DNA of 64,000 bases, taken from positions 116,665,057 to 116,729,056 of the forward strand of contig JALGPY010000001.1 of the NCBI GenBank assembly GCA_023055425.1, written 5' to 3'. Every line of letters starts with the position of its first letter. Position 1 is the first letter of the stretch. Origin of the DNA: Linanthus parryae (taxonomy: Eukaryota > Streptophyta > Magnoliopsida > Ericales > Polemoniaceae). This document shows, in pieces, positions 34,901 to 46,187 of the stretch. The notes beneath the pieces were generated by a model. It was not told where the DNA came from, did no database searches, and saw only the letters and a program-made list of their open reading frames with translations. The position numbers and the translations under genes were made by a program.

Positions 34901-36280
34901 GTGCGTTAAAGCACGGTGTGTCAAAGCCCGACATTCGCCGTTGGTTGGTAGGCAAATGCGGAGAACCCTCAGGTAATTATTTTGAGTGATATGCGCATAC
35001 TAGGCTGTAGCCACTTGAGGCAGAATCATGACTGGTTTACTCGCATCCCAGGCCACGCTTCTCTGAAAGATTTGCTTAGTGAGGATACACTGATAGGGCA
35101 CGGTTCCACGTCCCTAGTGTATGATAAGGATACCTCAATCCCACCTTCGCGTGGAGGTGCTTATTCTTAGCTTTAGTAAAGATAGCGAAATAACTTATAA
35201 CACAAGTTACCTCACATTATCGCATTTGGCATCGCAGGTCATGCTGAGGAACCTGAGCTGGAGCAGAGAAGTCAACCTTCTGCATCCCACGTTCCAATTT
35301 CGAGCTCCCATACCGAGAAGCCCGTCGCAGCTGCTGGACACGTAAGTGAGCATCTCGAGGACGTCATCGAACTCTCCGATGATGTCGAAGCTGATGTTGT
35401 GCCGATGGACGAAGGTGTCCGTACTGGTGGTGAGGAAGAAAGGACAAATGATGCTAACATTTTCGCATCTGGGAGTGTCCTCCGCCCAGCGACTTCGGCT
35501 GTCCCTTCGCCTTCGGCGATGACTGAGCCAGAAGCACCTATTCCTGCGTGGAGCATTTGGGGCTCGCAGGTTGGGAATGTAGTCGCTGCTGGTGCGGCCT
35601 ACACTCTTCCTCCTGACTATGAGAGGTTGGAGGTCGCAGCTGATAGGAGAGCCATGGAGCGAGGGCAGTCTTCGAACAACCCAGTGGCCCGCATCCCTTC
35701 TCTTCATGAAATTCTGGAAGGCACTGGTAAGTAAAGATTTACCGTTCGCACGTCGCATTATTTGCTTGCGAGTTCTGACATTATAACCATTTTTGATGTC
35801 TCAGGTTTGAAGCAAACCGATGTAGACTGGGTGGTTCGAATGCGTCTCAGATACCCCCGATCGTTTGTGAGATCTCTGGAGATCGGACCTTTTGACAGGA
35901 GGCTATTCCTTACTGAAGCCATCTGGATACTGGAGCAGCTGTCTGCGGCTACACCTGCGACCATTTCGGCCCAGAGTGCTGAATTGCTGTGTGGCATGTG
36001 CCAAAATCTCCTGTTCAAAGTCCAAGTCAGACTTGGTTTCAAATTCCTCAAGGACAGAGTTACACTGATTCGCGCAGCTGTAACTTTGAATCTCGGTCAC
36101 CAGAATCTCGCAGCTGAGATGCAGAAGGTGGAGCAGCAAAAGCAAAAGGTTGATGAAGCTGTGAAGCTGTATCATGAAATGAATGCCAAGTGCGAGCAAC
36201 TGAAGCAAGAAGTGAAACAAGTGGAGAAACTGAGCGAGCAGTTCGAGCCCCAAGACTCCTTGATCAAGAATTTGTTTTGA
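31998..36280 (+). CDS. Antisense six-exon accessory gene, copy B (plant-mobile-domain-like protein)
   Basis: Exons inferred: 31998-33878, 33952-34423, 34502-34972, 35052-35156, 35238-35726, 35805-36280. Lengths match copy A (1881, 471, 105 and 476 identical; exons 2 and 5 differ by multiples of three). The spliced frame is open for 1,297 codons with GT-AG introns of phases 0,1,1,1,1. The ATG was chosen because it is the first conserved one after the acceptor-like CGCAG. Order: PMD/DUF7745-like region (HTFHFAEFEAAPTLEDV; W-rich blocks to about residue 620), basic KRPRQKG signal, charged helix (ERRRRREEEELERVKQRS), acidic linker, then a C-terminal coiled coil. No signal peptide or clear membrane segment is seen, so it is probably nuclear. 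Known for the lineage: some Tat elements carry antisense ORFs. Its role is unknown. Confidence 0.82.
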
Positions 36281-37500
36281 CTTTTCAAATTTTGAAAAGA
36301 AAACAGAAAAATGGCTGAAACATTAATGTAATGTTTTGAAACATTAATGTAATATTGCTAGGGTTTCTCCCCTTTTTTTTAACAACAAACAATGAGTTTG
36401 CCCGTTTTGCCCTTTTCGGGATTTGATTGAACATTTCTGTGCATATCCAATTATGACATCAGCAATTGATTTTCTGCTTGATTTTCGCGCTAATTTCTCG
36501 GCAGATAAGCACGCTTCCGTTGGGAAGTCCATCCGAATCATGACTATCCGTCATTTATTAGGATACGCGACTGAATCGTCGTAGCCTTTAGTAGGGTAAT
36601 TGATTGTTACCGCTTTTCAAGGCGTAAGTGATTGAACTTACCCTCTTTTTGAATTTTGCTGACTCATCTTAGGCAACCGAAGAGTCTCCACAGGGTCTAT
36701 ATAAACCCTGTCTTTGCCATTTGGGTTCTTCATCCCAAACATGTGCTTTGCCGTGAGTCCTTACGACTGCTGGCTTCAACGCTTGTTTTTCGTTGATTCA
36801 TGGCAACTTCAAGTTTTGAATCCTGAGTTTGCGCTTTGTGCTATAGAAATAGTTTCCAAGATCCACTTTATGAGGCTTATTGCTGTTTATAACCATCATA
36901 AAGAGGATGCAGATAATACCTCATGTGTATTCGAAGAAATTTCTTCGTGTATTATGTGTGCAGGTCATGTTTCCGGCCGCCTCGTGGCGAGGTGCAGCGC
37001 CGAAGTGACCGTGCTACCGTCTCGTAATGAACGGCGGAATTCTCCTCCAGCATCCCTGGAGGAGGGTTTCTTGCCTCTTCGTTCTTGAACTCAGGAGGCT
37101 CGCCAATGCCCTTGTCTATCAGGACAAGGAACCCAGTACCAGAGGAATGACGGCTTCCCCTGTTTTGCACGACTGCATAAGCCGAAACAGGTGGTTCCTC
37201 TGGTACATATCTTGGTCAGACAGGGGTCTCGTCAGATCCTAAGATCTTTGGACGTGGATTCACCCAGATCTTGCTGCTAGGGATGTGGCGGATGGCGAGT
37301 TAATCCCTTCGCAGATGCATCCTACTTGCCACAGATCTTTGGCCGCAGATCTGCGTACTGTGCTGCCGGTGTCAGGACCGGTGGATTCTCTCTTTTCTTA
37401 GTCGAGAGTTCCCTTGGCGCATCTCTGGCTTACCAGCCATTTTTCGAATGTATTGTTAGCCATGTTGGCTGTGTAGTTAGATGCGAGCTTTTCGCTTGTA
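36281..37500 (+). promoter_or_regulatory. Conserved intergenic block with second TATA box, copy B
   Basis: Equivalent of 5038-6180 in copy A. TATATAAA lies at 36698-36705 within CAGGGTCTATATAAACCCTG. The ATG at 36741 opens 115 codons parallel to those of A, but the differences are mainly non-synonymous. TCGGGATTTG, CCTTTAGTAGGGTAAT and the TATA region are very similar in the two copies, which suggests a conserved regulatory or RNA role rather than a protein. Confidence 0.4.
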
Positions 37501-38960
37501 AGCTGCTATCTAGATAGATAAATTGTAAGTCATTTGACTCATAATGATATGTAGCTTTTGTATTATCTGCTCTTTGCAACAAAATACAATTTCGCATGCA
37601 TTTCGGCTTGTTTTGCCTTGCATAATGCCATGTAATGATTTCACATATGCGACGTCAATGCGCAGATGTTTCGCTAGATCATTCGAGATCGTAATTTCGC
37701 AGCTGTGCCATCTTGACGAATGGGCTTGCAGGTGGTCGTTGTAAATCGTATGAGATCACGTTCACAACTTTGCTATCGTAACAGAGTTTTTTAACAGATC
37801 AATTAAGATCATTGAGCGGTGCGAATTGCTATCATAGAAGATAGGCTTTATTAGAGGATTGCTTGAGATAGTTTCTCGCGTGAATTGCTATCGCAGCAGA
37901 TAGACCTTCAGAAGGTCTAGCAAGATGGTTCTGCAGTTACGTTACCATCGTAACAGACGGGCTTGGGTGATCGACTAAAATCACTTTGCGTATAAATTGC
38001 TATCGTAACAGATAGGCTTGAGAAGATCATATAAGATCGCATTTGTGTAAACCGCTATCGTGAGAGATAGGATTTTAATGATCGATTGAGATCGGTTTAA
38101 AAGATCATATAAGATTGCACTTGCGTAAACCGCTATCGTGAGAGATAGGATTTTGATAATCGATTGAGATCATTTTTGTATTTTGCTGCTATCGTAGGAG
38201 ATAGGCTTTGGATAATCACTTAAGATCGCATTTGCATTGGCTGCCATCATAAGGGATGGGCTTTAGATGATCAATTAAGATCGTATTTATGTTGACTGCT
38301 ATCGTGAGAGATAGGCTTTGGATGATCATTTAAGATCGCATCTGCATTGGCTGCCATCGTAAGGGATGGGCTTTAGATGATCAATTAAGATCGTATTTAT
38401 GTTGACTACTATCGTGAGAGATAGGCTTTGGATGATCACTTAAGATCGCATTTGCATTGGCTGCCATCGTAAGGGATGGGCTTTAGATGATCAATTAAGA
38501 TCGTATTTGTGTTGACTGCTATCGTGAGAGATAGGCTTTGGATGATCACTTAAGATCGCATTTGCGTTGGCTGCCATCGTAAGGGATGGGCTTTGATGAT
38601 CAATTAAGATCGTATTTGTGTTGAATGCTATCGTGAGAGATAGGCTTTGGATGATCATTTAAGATCGCATTTGTAGTTGCTGCTATCGTAAGAGATAGGC
38701 TTTGATGATCAATTAAGATCGCATTTGCGTTTGGCTGCTATCGTAAGAGATAGGCTTTGATGATCAATTAAGATCGCGTTTGTAGTTGCTGCTATCGTAA
38801 GAGATAGGCTTTGATGATCAATTAAGATCGCATTTTGTTTGGCTGCTATCGTAAAAGATAGGCTTTAGATGATCGATTGAGATCGCGTTTGCTATCGTAA
38901 GAGATAGGCTTTGATGATCAATTAAGATCGCGTTTGTATTTGCTGCTATCGCAGCGAATA
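37501..38960. repeat. Tandem repeat array, 55-bp monomers partly as 110-bp dimers, copy B
   Basis: Monomers share CTGCTATCGT, AGATAGGCTTT and GATGATCA..TTAAGATCG. From about 38240 to 38640 two variants alternate: one with CTGCCATCGTAAGGGATGGG and one with CTGCTATCGTGAGAGATAGG, giving a 110-base higher-order unit repeated about four times. The flanking parts are simple monomers. Position and consensus match the array of copy A, but unit length and organisation differ. Confidence 0.9.
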
Positions 38961-39169
38961 AATCATTGTTAACAGTAATAACAAATAAAGCAGAGCAATA
39001 TAAACTGCTAGAAATATGAACTTCTCATTTGGGAGAATTCTTTTATTATGACATTCTCATATGTGAGAGATAGGATTACAATCCTCTCATATGGGAGAGG
39101 AGATTGCGTTAATCATAGCCACATGAGACATTAAGCAACGTTATCATAAAACGTATGAAATAAGAGGAG
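38961..39169. other. Spacer between repeat array and pol terminus, copy B
   Basis: AT-rich sequence with three near copies of TCTCATATGGGAGAG-type motifs (39022-39100), also present in copy A at 7018-7095. No gene. Confidence 0.6.
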
Positions 39170-42100
39170 TCAAGGATAGTACTTCTTGATCCAGCGCATG
39201 TTGACTGAGCTTGGAGTTGAGGTTGTGCCGTGCAACCTTCGTATGCTGCAGTAGCCGCTATCGAAGACTTCTGTGACTTCGAAGGGTCCTTCCCAATTAG
39301 CTGCGAACTTTGGGTGAGTTGCTTCTCGCATGCAATGGTCAGATGCGCGCAAGACCAGGTCGCCAACTGCGAAATCCCGTCGCTGGACTGTCTTGTTATA
39401 GGCGCGAGCGATTCTTTCCTGGTATCGCTTGTTAGTCCTTTTGGCTTGTTCTCGCTTTTCTTCCAGCAAGACTAAATCATGATCGCGTTGATTTTCATAG
39501 AGTGCATGGAAGGCCAGCCTTGCCGAATTGACTCTGACCTCCGCAGGTACTACAGCTTCGGCCCCATAACATAGTAGAAATGGCGAGGCCCCTGTAGGTG
39601 TCCTTGGAGAAGTTCTGTAGGCCCACAGAGCTATGTTAAGGGAGTCGGCCCACTTCTTGTGGTCATCTGCGACCATCTTGCTCAGAATTCTCAACAGCGT
39701 TTTGTTAGTCGCTTCGGCTTGTCCGTTTCCCTTTGGATAATAGGGGGTAGAGCATATCTGCCTGATATTGTACTCCGCGAGTTTCGTAGCTACCTGACGA
39801 TTAACAAAAGGAGTACCGTTATCTGAAAGAATAGTATTTGGGATTCCGAACCTGCATACGATGTTTTCCTGGATGAAGTTAACCACAGCCAGCGCGTTTG
39901 CCGTCTTCAGTGGTATTGCTTCCACCCATTTGGTGAACACCTCGGTTGCAGTGAGAATGAAATGGTTCCCATGTGACGTTGGTCGGATGGGGCCGATGAA
40001 GTCCAAAGCCCATGTGTGAAATGGCCATGGCGTCCCTAATGCATGTAGATCCACGGCAGGAGCGTGCACTAGGTTCCCTTTGAATTGGCATTCTTGGCAG
40101 CGTCGCACCTTGGTGCGGCAATCGACTTCCATCGTGGGCCAGAAGTATCCGATTGAGAGGAGTTGTCTGCATAATTTCGCACCTCCCTGGTGTTCCACCT
40201 GATGAGAAAGGTCCATGACTTCTTGTGCTTCCCTGCCGTCTAGGCATCGCAGCAAGTTACCCTCGTGACCTTTTCGCCAAAGCAGGTTTTCCTGAACCAG
40301 GTATCGAGAGGCTTTCCTCTTCAATTTGTCGGCTTCTTTTCTCGATTCGGGTACGGTGCCCTGGGGGAGGAATTCAAATAACGGCTTCCTCCAGTCTGTG
40401 TCGTCATCGGTTAGAGCGATGAGTAGAGAATCTTTGATTAGTGCGCAACTTTCGCACTTCCCTTGTATCAGGGCTGCAGCTGTTGACATGCCTGGCCAAT
40501 GAATGCCATATCTCTGAGCTTTCCTGTAGATTGACACCTCGCTTTCTCCGCAAGCGTGTTGGTGAATCTTTTCTAACAGCTGTTGTCCCTCTTGCTCGGA
40601 GACACATCGCATGAGTATTCCTCCAGGACCCTTGTAGTAAAGGGTGTTGTCGTGGATGCAGTATCCTTTCGTGAGTACCCAGCTTTCGCTGCTGGTGCCT
40701 TTCGCAATAGCTTGCAGGATTGCTTTTCGCCAGTCTGCGTCATCCATGTGTTCATCGTCGCACGCATCTTCTGTTAATGCTGACGATGTTCGCACTTCGA
40801 TGGAAATCCTTGCGGGGCATTTGTCTATGCTGACCTTAGATCCCAGAGTCGCTAAGGCGTCTGCATGCCTGTTGTCCGCTCGGGGCTTGTGCTCGTATTT
40901 CACGTCGCAGAATTGCTGCATCAGCTTTTGCACTAGGGTGCGGTATGGCAGGAGGTTGATCTCCTTTAAACCATATTCGCCCGAGGCCTGCTTAACAATC
41001 AGTTTGGAATCTCCCATGACTGTTAAGTTGCTCACTTCCAAAGCTTTCGCCGCACGGAGCCCCGCGATGAGAGCCTCATATTCCGCCTCGTTGTTCGTGA
41101 CTGCAAAGTTGAGTTTTGCGGACATCTGTATGACTTCCCCGTCCGGCTTTGTCAAGACTATCCCAATGCCTCCGCCCTTTCTGGTTGACGAACCGTCGAA
41201 GTGGAGGGTCCAATAGGGCACGTCGATCGCGTAGATTTCAGGGCCTTCGAGCTCTTCCTCGATCACAGGTTCGTGACTGTTGTCGGGAAACTGTGCCAAC
41301 AGATCTGCTACCGCCTGCGACTTGATCGCTCTTGGTTTCACGCATGTGATATCGTATTGAGAGATGGTCATGTACCATTTCGCCAATCTCCCGCCCGGAG
41401 TAGTGTGGGTTAGCAGGTATCGTATGGGGTCGCTTTTGGTGACCACCACTACTTTGTGCGATGCAAAATAGTGTCTCAACTTCTCTATTACGAAGAATAA
41501 AGCAAGGCAGTGACGTTCGATGTCTGTGTACCTTGATTCAGCAGGCTGCACAATGCGAGAGATGTAATAGATGGGCCTCTCTTGGCCTTCATACACCTGA
41601 GCCAGGAGTGCTCCTATAGATTTCCTTGTCGATGTAAGGTATAGCAGAAGCGGTGACCCCAGTTGGGGCGCGATCATTATCTTTGGGGATGTGAGTAGCT
41701 CCTTTAGCTTTTCGAATGCGGCTTCGTGATCAGGAGCCCAGTTGTACGCGGCGTCCTTCTTGAGAAGAGTGCTGAAGCAGCATGTGATTTCGGCGATTGC
41801 TGGGATGAATCTCCGCAGATATGACAGTTTTCCCAAGAATGTTTTCAAGGTACTTTGGTTGTGAGGTGGCGTCATGCTGGTGATGGCTGACACTTTCGCA
41901 AGGTCAGGCTCGATCCCTTGGCGATGGACTACGCATCCCAGAAACTTCCCCGTAGTCACGCCGAATGCGCATTTCATGGGGTTCATTTTCAGTTGAAAGC
42001 TCCTGCATCTGTTGAACACCTTTCGCAGGTCTGCAAGGTGATCTGCTTCGTGCTTGGATTTGACTACCAAGTCATCCACATAGAATTCCACTTCTTTGTG

Positions 42101-42907
42101 CATCATGTCGTGGAATAGAGCCATCATGGCCCGTTGATAGGTTGCGCCTGCGTTCTTAAGACCGAATGGCATTACCGTATAGTTGAACACCCCCACGGGA
42201 GTGATGAATGCAGTTTTCCTTGCATCTTCGGGATCCATCTTGATTTGATTGTACCCGCTGAAGCCGTCCATGAAACTGAACATGCGATGGCCTGCCGTTG
42301 AATCAATGAGCAAATCGATGTTAGGCAGTGGGAAATCGTCCTTAGGGCAGAAGCGATTAAGATCTCGGAAGTCCACGCAGATGCGGAGCTGTCCGTTCTT
42401 CTTCACCACCGGCACGATGTTGGCTAACCATGTGGGATGGTGATTTGGCTCTATGAACTTGGCGTCTAGGAGTTTGACAATCTCCTGTTTGATCTTCACG
42501 TTGAGCTCTGGCCTGAAGCTTCTGGTGCTTTGCTTGACCGGTTTAGACCCTGGGATAATGTCTAAACGGTGCATGGTGATGCTCGTGTCCAGACCCGGCA
42601 TCTCGTCATATTCCCATGCGAACACGTCCTTGTATTCAGTTAGGAGCTGCAGCAGTCCTTGTTCCTCTTCGCTTGTGAGGTCCGCACTCAGGAAGACTGG
42701 CCTTTTCTTTTCCTCGTTCGGGCTGAGGAACACTTCCTTAAGCTCTTGCTTTTGTGGTCTTGGCCTGTCTTCCATGCATTCGGGCGCTTCTTTGAGTTTC
42801 TCATCTGAAGTGCCCTGTGTTGGCTCCTCTGTCAGCGCAACTTGCTCGATTTGATAGATTTGCCCAGGGACATCCCCATGCCCGTGTGAGGACGTCCCCG
42901 CGCACCT
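39170..42907 (-). CDS. pol: Pol polyprotein (RT, RNase H, archaeal-type RNase H, integrase), copy B
   Basis: One open frame. Counted from the ATG at 42775 it is 1,201 codons, but the frame is open upstream to a TGA at 42908-42910 and is in phase with gag-protease, so expression probably needs readthrough or splicing. RT spans about residues 90-250 with FRDLN, MPFGLKNA and the catalytic YVDD at 232-235. RNase H (about 365-495) lacks the usual first Asp. A second RNase H (about 520-650, YWTLHFDGSSTRKGG, NNEAEYEAL) is the hallmark of Tat elements. Integrase follows with an H2C2 finger (HQVEHQGGAK, CQECQ) and core (ALDFIGPI, LSDNGTPF, EATNKTLL). The tail, to SVNMRWIKKYYP, is shared with copy A. 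Confidence 0.95.
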   Translation of the reverse strand, partial: RCAGTSSHGHGDVPGQIYQIEQVALTEEPTQGTSDEKLKEAPECMEDRPRPQKQELKEVFLSPNEEKKRPVFLSADLTSEEEQGLLQLLTEYKDVFAWEYDEMPGLDTSITMHRLDIIPGSKPVKQSTRSFRPELNVKIKQEIVKLLDAKFIEPNHHPTWLANIVPVVKKNGQLRICVDFRDLNRFCPKDDFPLPNIDLLIDSTAGHRMFSFMDGFSGYNQIKMDPEDARKTAFITPVGVFNYTVMPFGLKNAGATYQRAMMALFHDMMHKEVEFYVDDLVVKSKHEADHLADLRKVFNRCRSFQLKMNPMKCAFGVTTGKFLGCVVHRQGIEPDLAKVSAITSMTPPHNQSTLKTFLGKLSYLRRFIPAIAEITCCFSTLLKKDAAYNWAPDHEAAFEKLKELLTSPKIMIAPQLGSPLLLYLTSTRKSIGALLAQVYEGQERPIYYISRIVQPAESRYTDIERHCLALFFVIEKLRHYFASHKVVVVTKSDPIRYLLTHTTPGGRLAKWYMTISQYDITCVKPRAIKSQAVADLLAQFPDNSHEPVIEEELEGPEIYAIDVPYWTLHFDGSSTRKGGGIGIVLTKPDGEVIQMSAKLNFAVTNNEAEYEALIAGLRAAKALEVSNLTVMGDSKLIVKQASGEYGLKEINLLPYRTLVQKLMQQFCDVKYEHKPRADNRHADALATLGSKVSIDKCPARISIEVRTSSALTEDACDDEHMDDADWRKAILQAIAKGTSSESWVLTKGYCIHDNTLYYKGPGGILMRCVSEQEGQQLLEKIHQHACGESEVSIYRKAQRYGIHWPGMSTAAALIQGKCESCALIKDSLLIALTDDDTDWRKPLFEFLPQGTVPESRKEADKLKRKASRYLVQENLLWRKGHEGNLLRCLDGREAQEVMDLSHQVEHQGGAKLCRQLLSIGYFWPTMEVDCRTKVRRCQECQFKGNLVHAPAVDLHALGTPWPFHTWALDFIGPIRPTSHGNHFILTATEVFTKWVEAIPLKTANALAVVNFIQENIVCRFGIPNTILSDNGTPFVNRQVATKLAEYNIRQICSTPYYPKGNGQAEATNKTLLRILSKMVADDHKKWADSLNIALWAYRTSPRTPTGASPFLLCYGAEAVVPAEVRVNSARLAFHALYENQRDHDLVLLEEKREQAKRTNKRYQERIARAYNKTVQRRDFAVGDLVLRASDHCMREATHPKFAANWEGPFEVTEVFDSGYCSIRRLHGTTSTPSSVNMRWIKKYYP

Positions 42908-45520
42908 TCATATGCGATAGCATTTCTTCCCGTTGGCGTAGAAGCTCTCTATCTCCTTACCCTCGGGGTCATGCTTTGCGATTCTCTTCAGAGTGTACAC
43001 ATTCTTCCAATGATATGCGATGCGCGGCGCCTCTTCGTGTGTAGGCGGCTTTTCCTTGGCATCTCCCCTTGTCACCATCACGCCTGCAGGTGACTGGTCC
43101 TTGATGTCCTCCCAGAGAGGTAAGGGAGTAGGGTTGAATGGTCCGGGTGTTTGCTCGTCCGCCATCTCGGTGAACCACACCGCCTCGCTGAGATGTGCTT
43201 CGTCCAAGTTGAACGGGTTAGTTGAGGCCGGTATCTCGACAATCCTGTCGTTCCAGATAGCTTTCATCACCTGGTGAGCCGTCGAAGGGATTGCGTCAAA
43301 GCGATGAATCCAGGCCCGACCTATGATCATGTGATATGTGGTGTTCGCGTCTATGACATAGAACTTCGCCGAACACTTGATTTTGCCGATCTGAACGCCC
43401 AGGCGGATCCATCCGATCGTCATTCTAGAATCGCTTCCGAATCCCACCAGCGGGGATGGACGCTTGACTACCTTGTGCTCGGGGATCCCTGCTAGCTTCA
43501 GTGTGTGGAGTGGAACGACATTGACCGCTGCTCCTCCATCGACGAATGCTCGCTTGAATTCGACGCCGTTGATGATGGCGGTCACGTACAGGGGCCTCTG
43601 GTGGCTCGCATCTGTCTTCTTGTCGCTGGCAGAAAAGGTCATAATCTTTTCTGTGGGACGGGACGCCCTGACGACTTTCCCGTTGGAGACCACGAGGTCC
43701 TCCTCGTAGTCCTCTGCTACCCTTAAGATTGCTTTTGTCATGTCCGCTCGACATTTTTCGGAGAAGTTCATCTCGTTGAAGAATTTGTCGAAGCCGTGCG
43801 ACCCTTTCATGCGGTCGGCGCGCTCATCTTCCGTGTCCATGCTATAGTCTTCATCTTCATGGACTTCAGCAATGATGGGCAGACCATCTTCTGCGACTTC
43901 TTCCAAGTCCACTATCGAGATCATGGCGACCTCTTTTCCCTTTGAGCCCGAATCTGTATGGGCAGGCAGCGGGTTGTTGCGCACATCCTTCCGGTGGTCG
44001 CTGACGATGAGTTCGCCGTTCTTCACCTTCTGATCGAACGCGAATTTGAGCTTCTTTCACTCGGCTGTGGGGTGCATGACCTTGCCGTGGTATTCGCACC
44101 ACTTAGGGTCTCTCGTCATCTCCTTGGAGGGTGCTTTCTCGAGCGGTGGCAGGACGCCGTCCTTACGCCACTGTCTGCAGAGATCGCTCGCTTCCTCCAC
44201 CGAGCATGGCAGAGGTGGTGCATCGAAGTTTGCAGCCTTTGCTTGCTTCTGGGGTGAAACTGTGTTGACCTCAGCTTCGCGTCCCCGCTTGTAGCCAAAT
44301 CTGCCGATCTTGTAGGTGGTGCCGCTCGCAGGTCGTTCTGGAGCGCTCTTCTTTCTCTGTCTCTCGACAATGGGCTCGATGTTCATCGTGCATTCGATGA
44401 GCTTTGAAATTGTAGGTGTTTGCAAATTGATCAGCATGCTTTTGTATTCGTCTCGCATGCACTGCAGGCATATCTCTACGAGCCGGCTTTCGAGCATTGG
44501 ATCCTTGCATTCCAAGGATTTCGCTCTGAATTTCTTGATGAAAGTGATTCCATCTTCCTCGCGTTTCTGATACATCCGCGAGAGATGGATCATCGTCACC
44601 TTTTCTTCCATCTGGAAGAACTTGGTATAGAACTTCTGGACCATGTCGTCCCAAGTTTTCACAGATCCGGCCTCCAATGTTCGGTACCATTTGTATGCTA
44701 CATTCCCAAGAGTTTTTGGGAATTCTCGCATCAGCAGCTTGGGATCAGCTCCGTATGGACCCATGACATCGATGAAACGCATGACATGCTCATGAGCGTT
44801 TCCATTGACGTCCTCGAACTTGTCCCATTTGGGAGCCTTGTACCCCGCCGGGTTAGGCATGAGATAGATCTCTCGTGGGATGGGTGGATCGTTGTCTAGC
44901 TTCGGGATGATGGTATCCGCGAACGACTGATGAGCCAAGATGGAGTCCACGCGCTTCTGCAAGGACGTCATGCATTCTGGAATGCTACCCTCGGTAGTTG
45001 GCGGAGGGGTTGCCGTAGGCGGTGGCGACACATATGCCGCCGGAGGATTGGGAGTGTATTGACTACCCGCGTTTCCCCAGATTGTCGCTGGTGGAGGCAA
45101 AGTGTACTGCAGAGCTGGGTTGGACGCCAAAGCCGGGGGCTGAGAGGCGTGAGCAGCAGGGGGCAGCATTTGTGCCGTTGACCCTTGGACCGAAGGCAGC
45201 TGCGTGGCCGACGGTGGAGTTTGCAGATGAGGGTTGGGAGGCGTGGCCGACACTCCCAATCCTGGAGCGGTAGGGGTTCCTCCTCCCTGAGGGATAGCGG
45301 TGGCAGGTGGCGGATTTGGCGCAAGAGTGCCCAGAACGGCCAAGATCCGTTCTAACTGCGCGGATTGAGACTTGAGAGCTTTTGCCTGACTTTGGACAAT
45401 GGTGTCCAAAGACTCTAAAGTTGGCGCCTCGCCGGGAGTCGTCGGAGTACGGCGAGCCTCGTCTCCCGAGGGAGTTTCGGTGGAAGGAGATCGATTGCTG
45501 ACATCGTCCTCCTGAGACAT
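42908..45520 (-). pseudogene. gag: Gag-protease, copy B, interrupted by one in-frame TGA
   Basis: The ATG at 45520 (MSQEDDVSN) lies 20 bases beyond the primer site and is shared with copy A. The frame runs to TGA at 44057-44059 and continues in the same phase to TGA at 42908-42910. The first TGA replaces a Cys codon (TGC in copy A) in the zinc-knuckle-like CEYHGKVMHPTA cluster. N-terminal Pro/Thr/Gln-rich segment, gag core (KWYRTLEAGSVKTWDDM, HLSRMYQKREEDG), knuckle, acidic linker (EDEDYSMDTEDERAD), then protease with FVDGGAAVNVV. Apart from that one codon I see no lesion. Confidence 0.88.
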
Positions 45521-45540
45521 GGTTGCTTTTGCTGGTAAGT

Positions 45541-45558
45541 TTCACGTCGGGTTCACCA
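45541..45558 (-). other. Primer binding site, copy B
   Basis: TGGTGAACCCGACGTGAA on the minus strand, three bases after the LTR, identical to copy A. Confidence 0.8.
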
Positions 45559-45561
45559 AAA

Positions 45562-46187
45562 TGTGCACAAGAGATTCCGGCAGGGAGACCTCCGTGTACA
45601 CCGTACGTAGTGGATCAGGGATCGCACAGGAAGAATAGGGGTGTGTGTAGGGAGAGAGTAAGTCAGTAGCAATGTCTGAGAGAGAGACAGAGGTTTGGCA
45701 GAGCTTCCGCGTATGGCAGTGTGTCCCCCTTTGTATGGAAAGGTTAACGATATATATATACTGGAGAACGTGACCGTTGTAGTGTGGTTAATGCGCCCAT
45801 TAATGGCGGCTTAATTAGCTTAACCATAACGGCACGTTCGTCCGAGTATATAGGAACCGTTAGAGCACGTGGTGCGCGAGTACCGGAACCGTTACGAGGT
45901 TGACCGGGTTTGACCGGATTGACCGGGTTTATGGAGCTCGTGCCATAAATCTCTCAAAACAGTTACTAAAGGTCGCGCGCGGGCTTGGCTCGCACGCGAC
46001 AGGGCTTACTCTAGCCTCCAGACAACAAAGTCCCTACAAGTCCCGTGCAGTGGTATGCGAGGGCTCTGTCTCGCAGCCCCCACATGGATCAGCTCGGCTG
46101 GTGATCCTGTGTGTGTGGAGCACAATATGGTGTGCTGGATGGTTGCCACGTGGCCTAGATCTGCCATGTCAGAAAGCAGTATCTACA
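45562..46187 (-). repeat. 5' LTR of copy B (626 bp)
   Basis: On the minus strand it starts TGTAGATAC and ends TTGTGCACA. It contains TATATATATA at 45751-45760 and TATATAGG at 45847-45854 as promoter candidates, and repeated GGTTGACCGGGTTT-type boxes near 45898-45930. Confidence 0.97.

Larger units (their letters stand above)
30689..46187 (-). mobile_element. Complete Tat-lineage Ty3/gypsy retrotransposon, copy B (15.5 kb)
   Basis: LTRs of 626 bases at 30689-31314 and 45562-46187 differ at one base (31151 C, 46024 A). The target duplication CTTAG is exact (30684-30688, 46188-46192). The order on the minus strand is 5' LTR, PBS, gag-protease, pol, tandem repeats, antisense gene, purine tract, 3' LTR. 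The near-identical LTRs show a recent insertion. Pol is one open frame of 1,201 codons. The only lesion I see in the sense genes is one TGA in gag. It interrupts the right subterminal region of the CACTA element. Confidence 0.96.
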
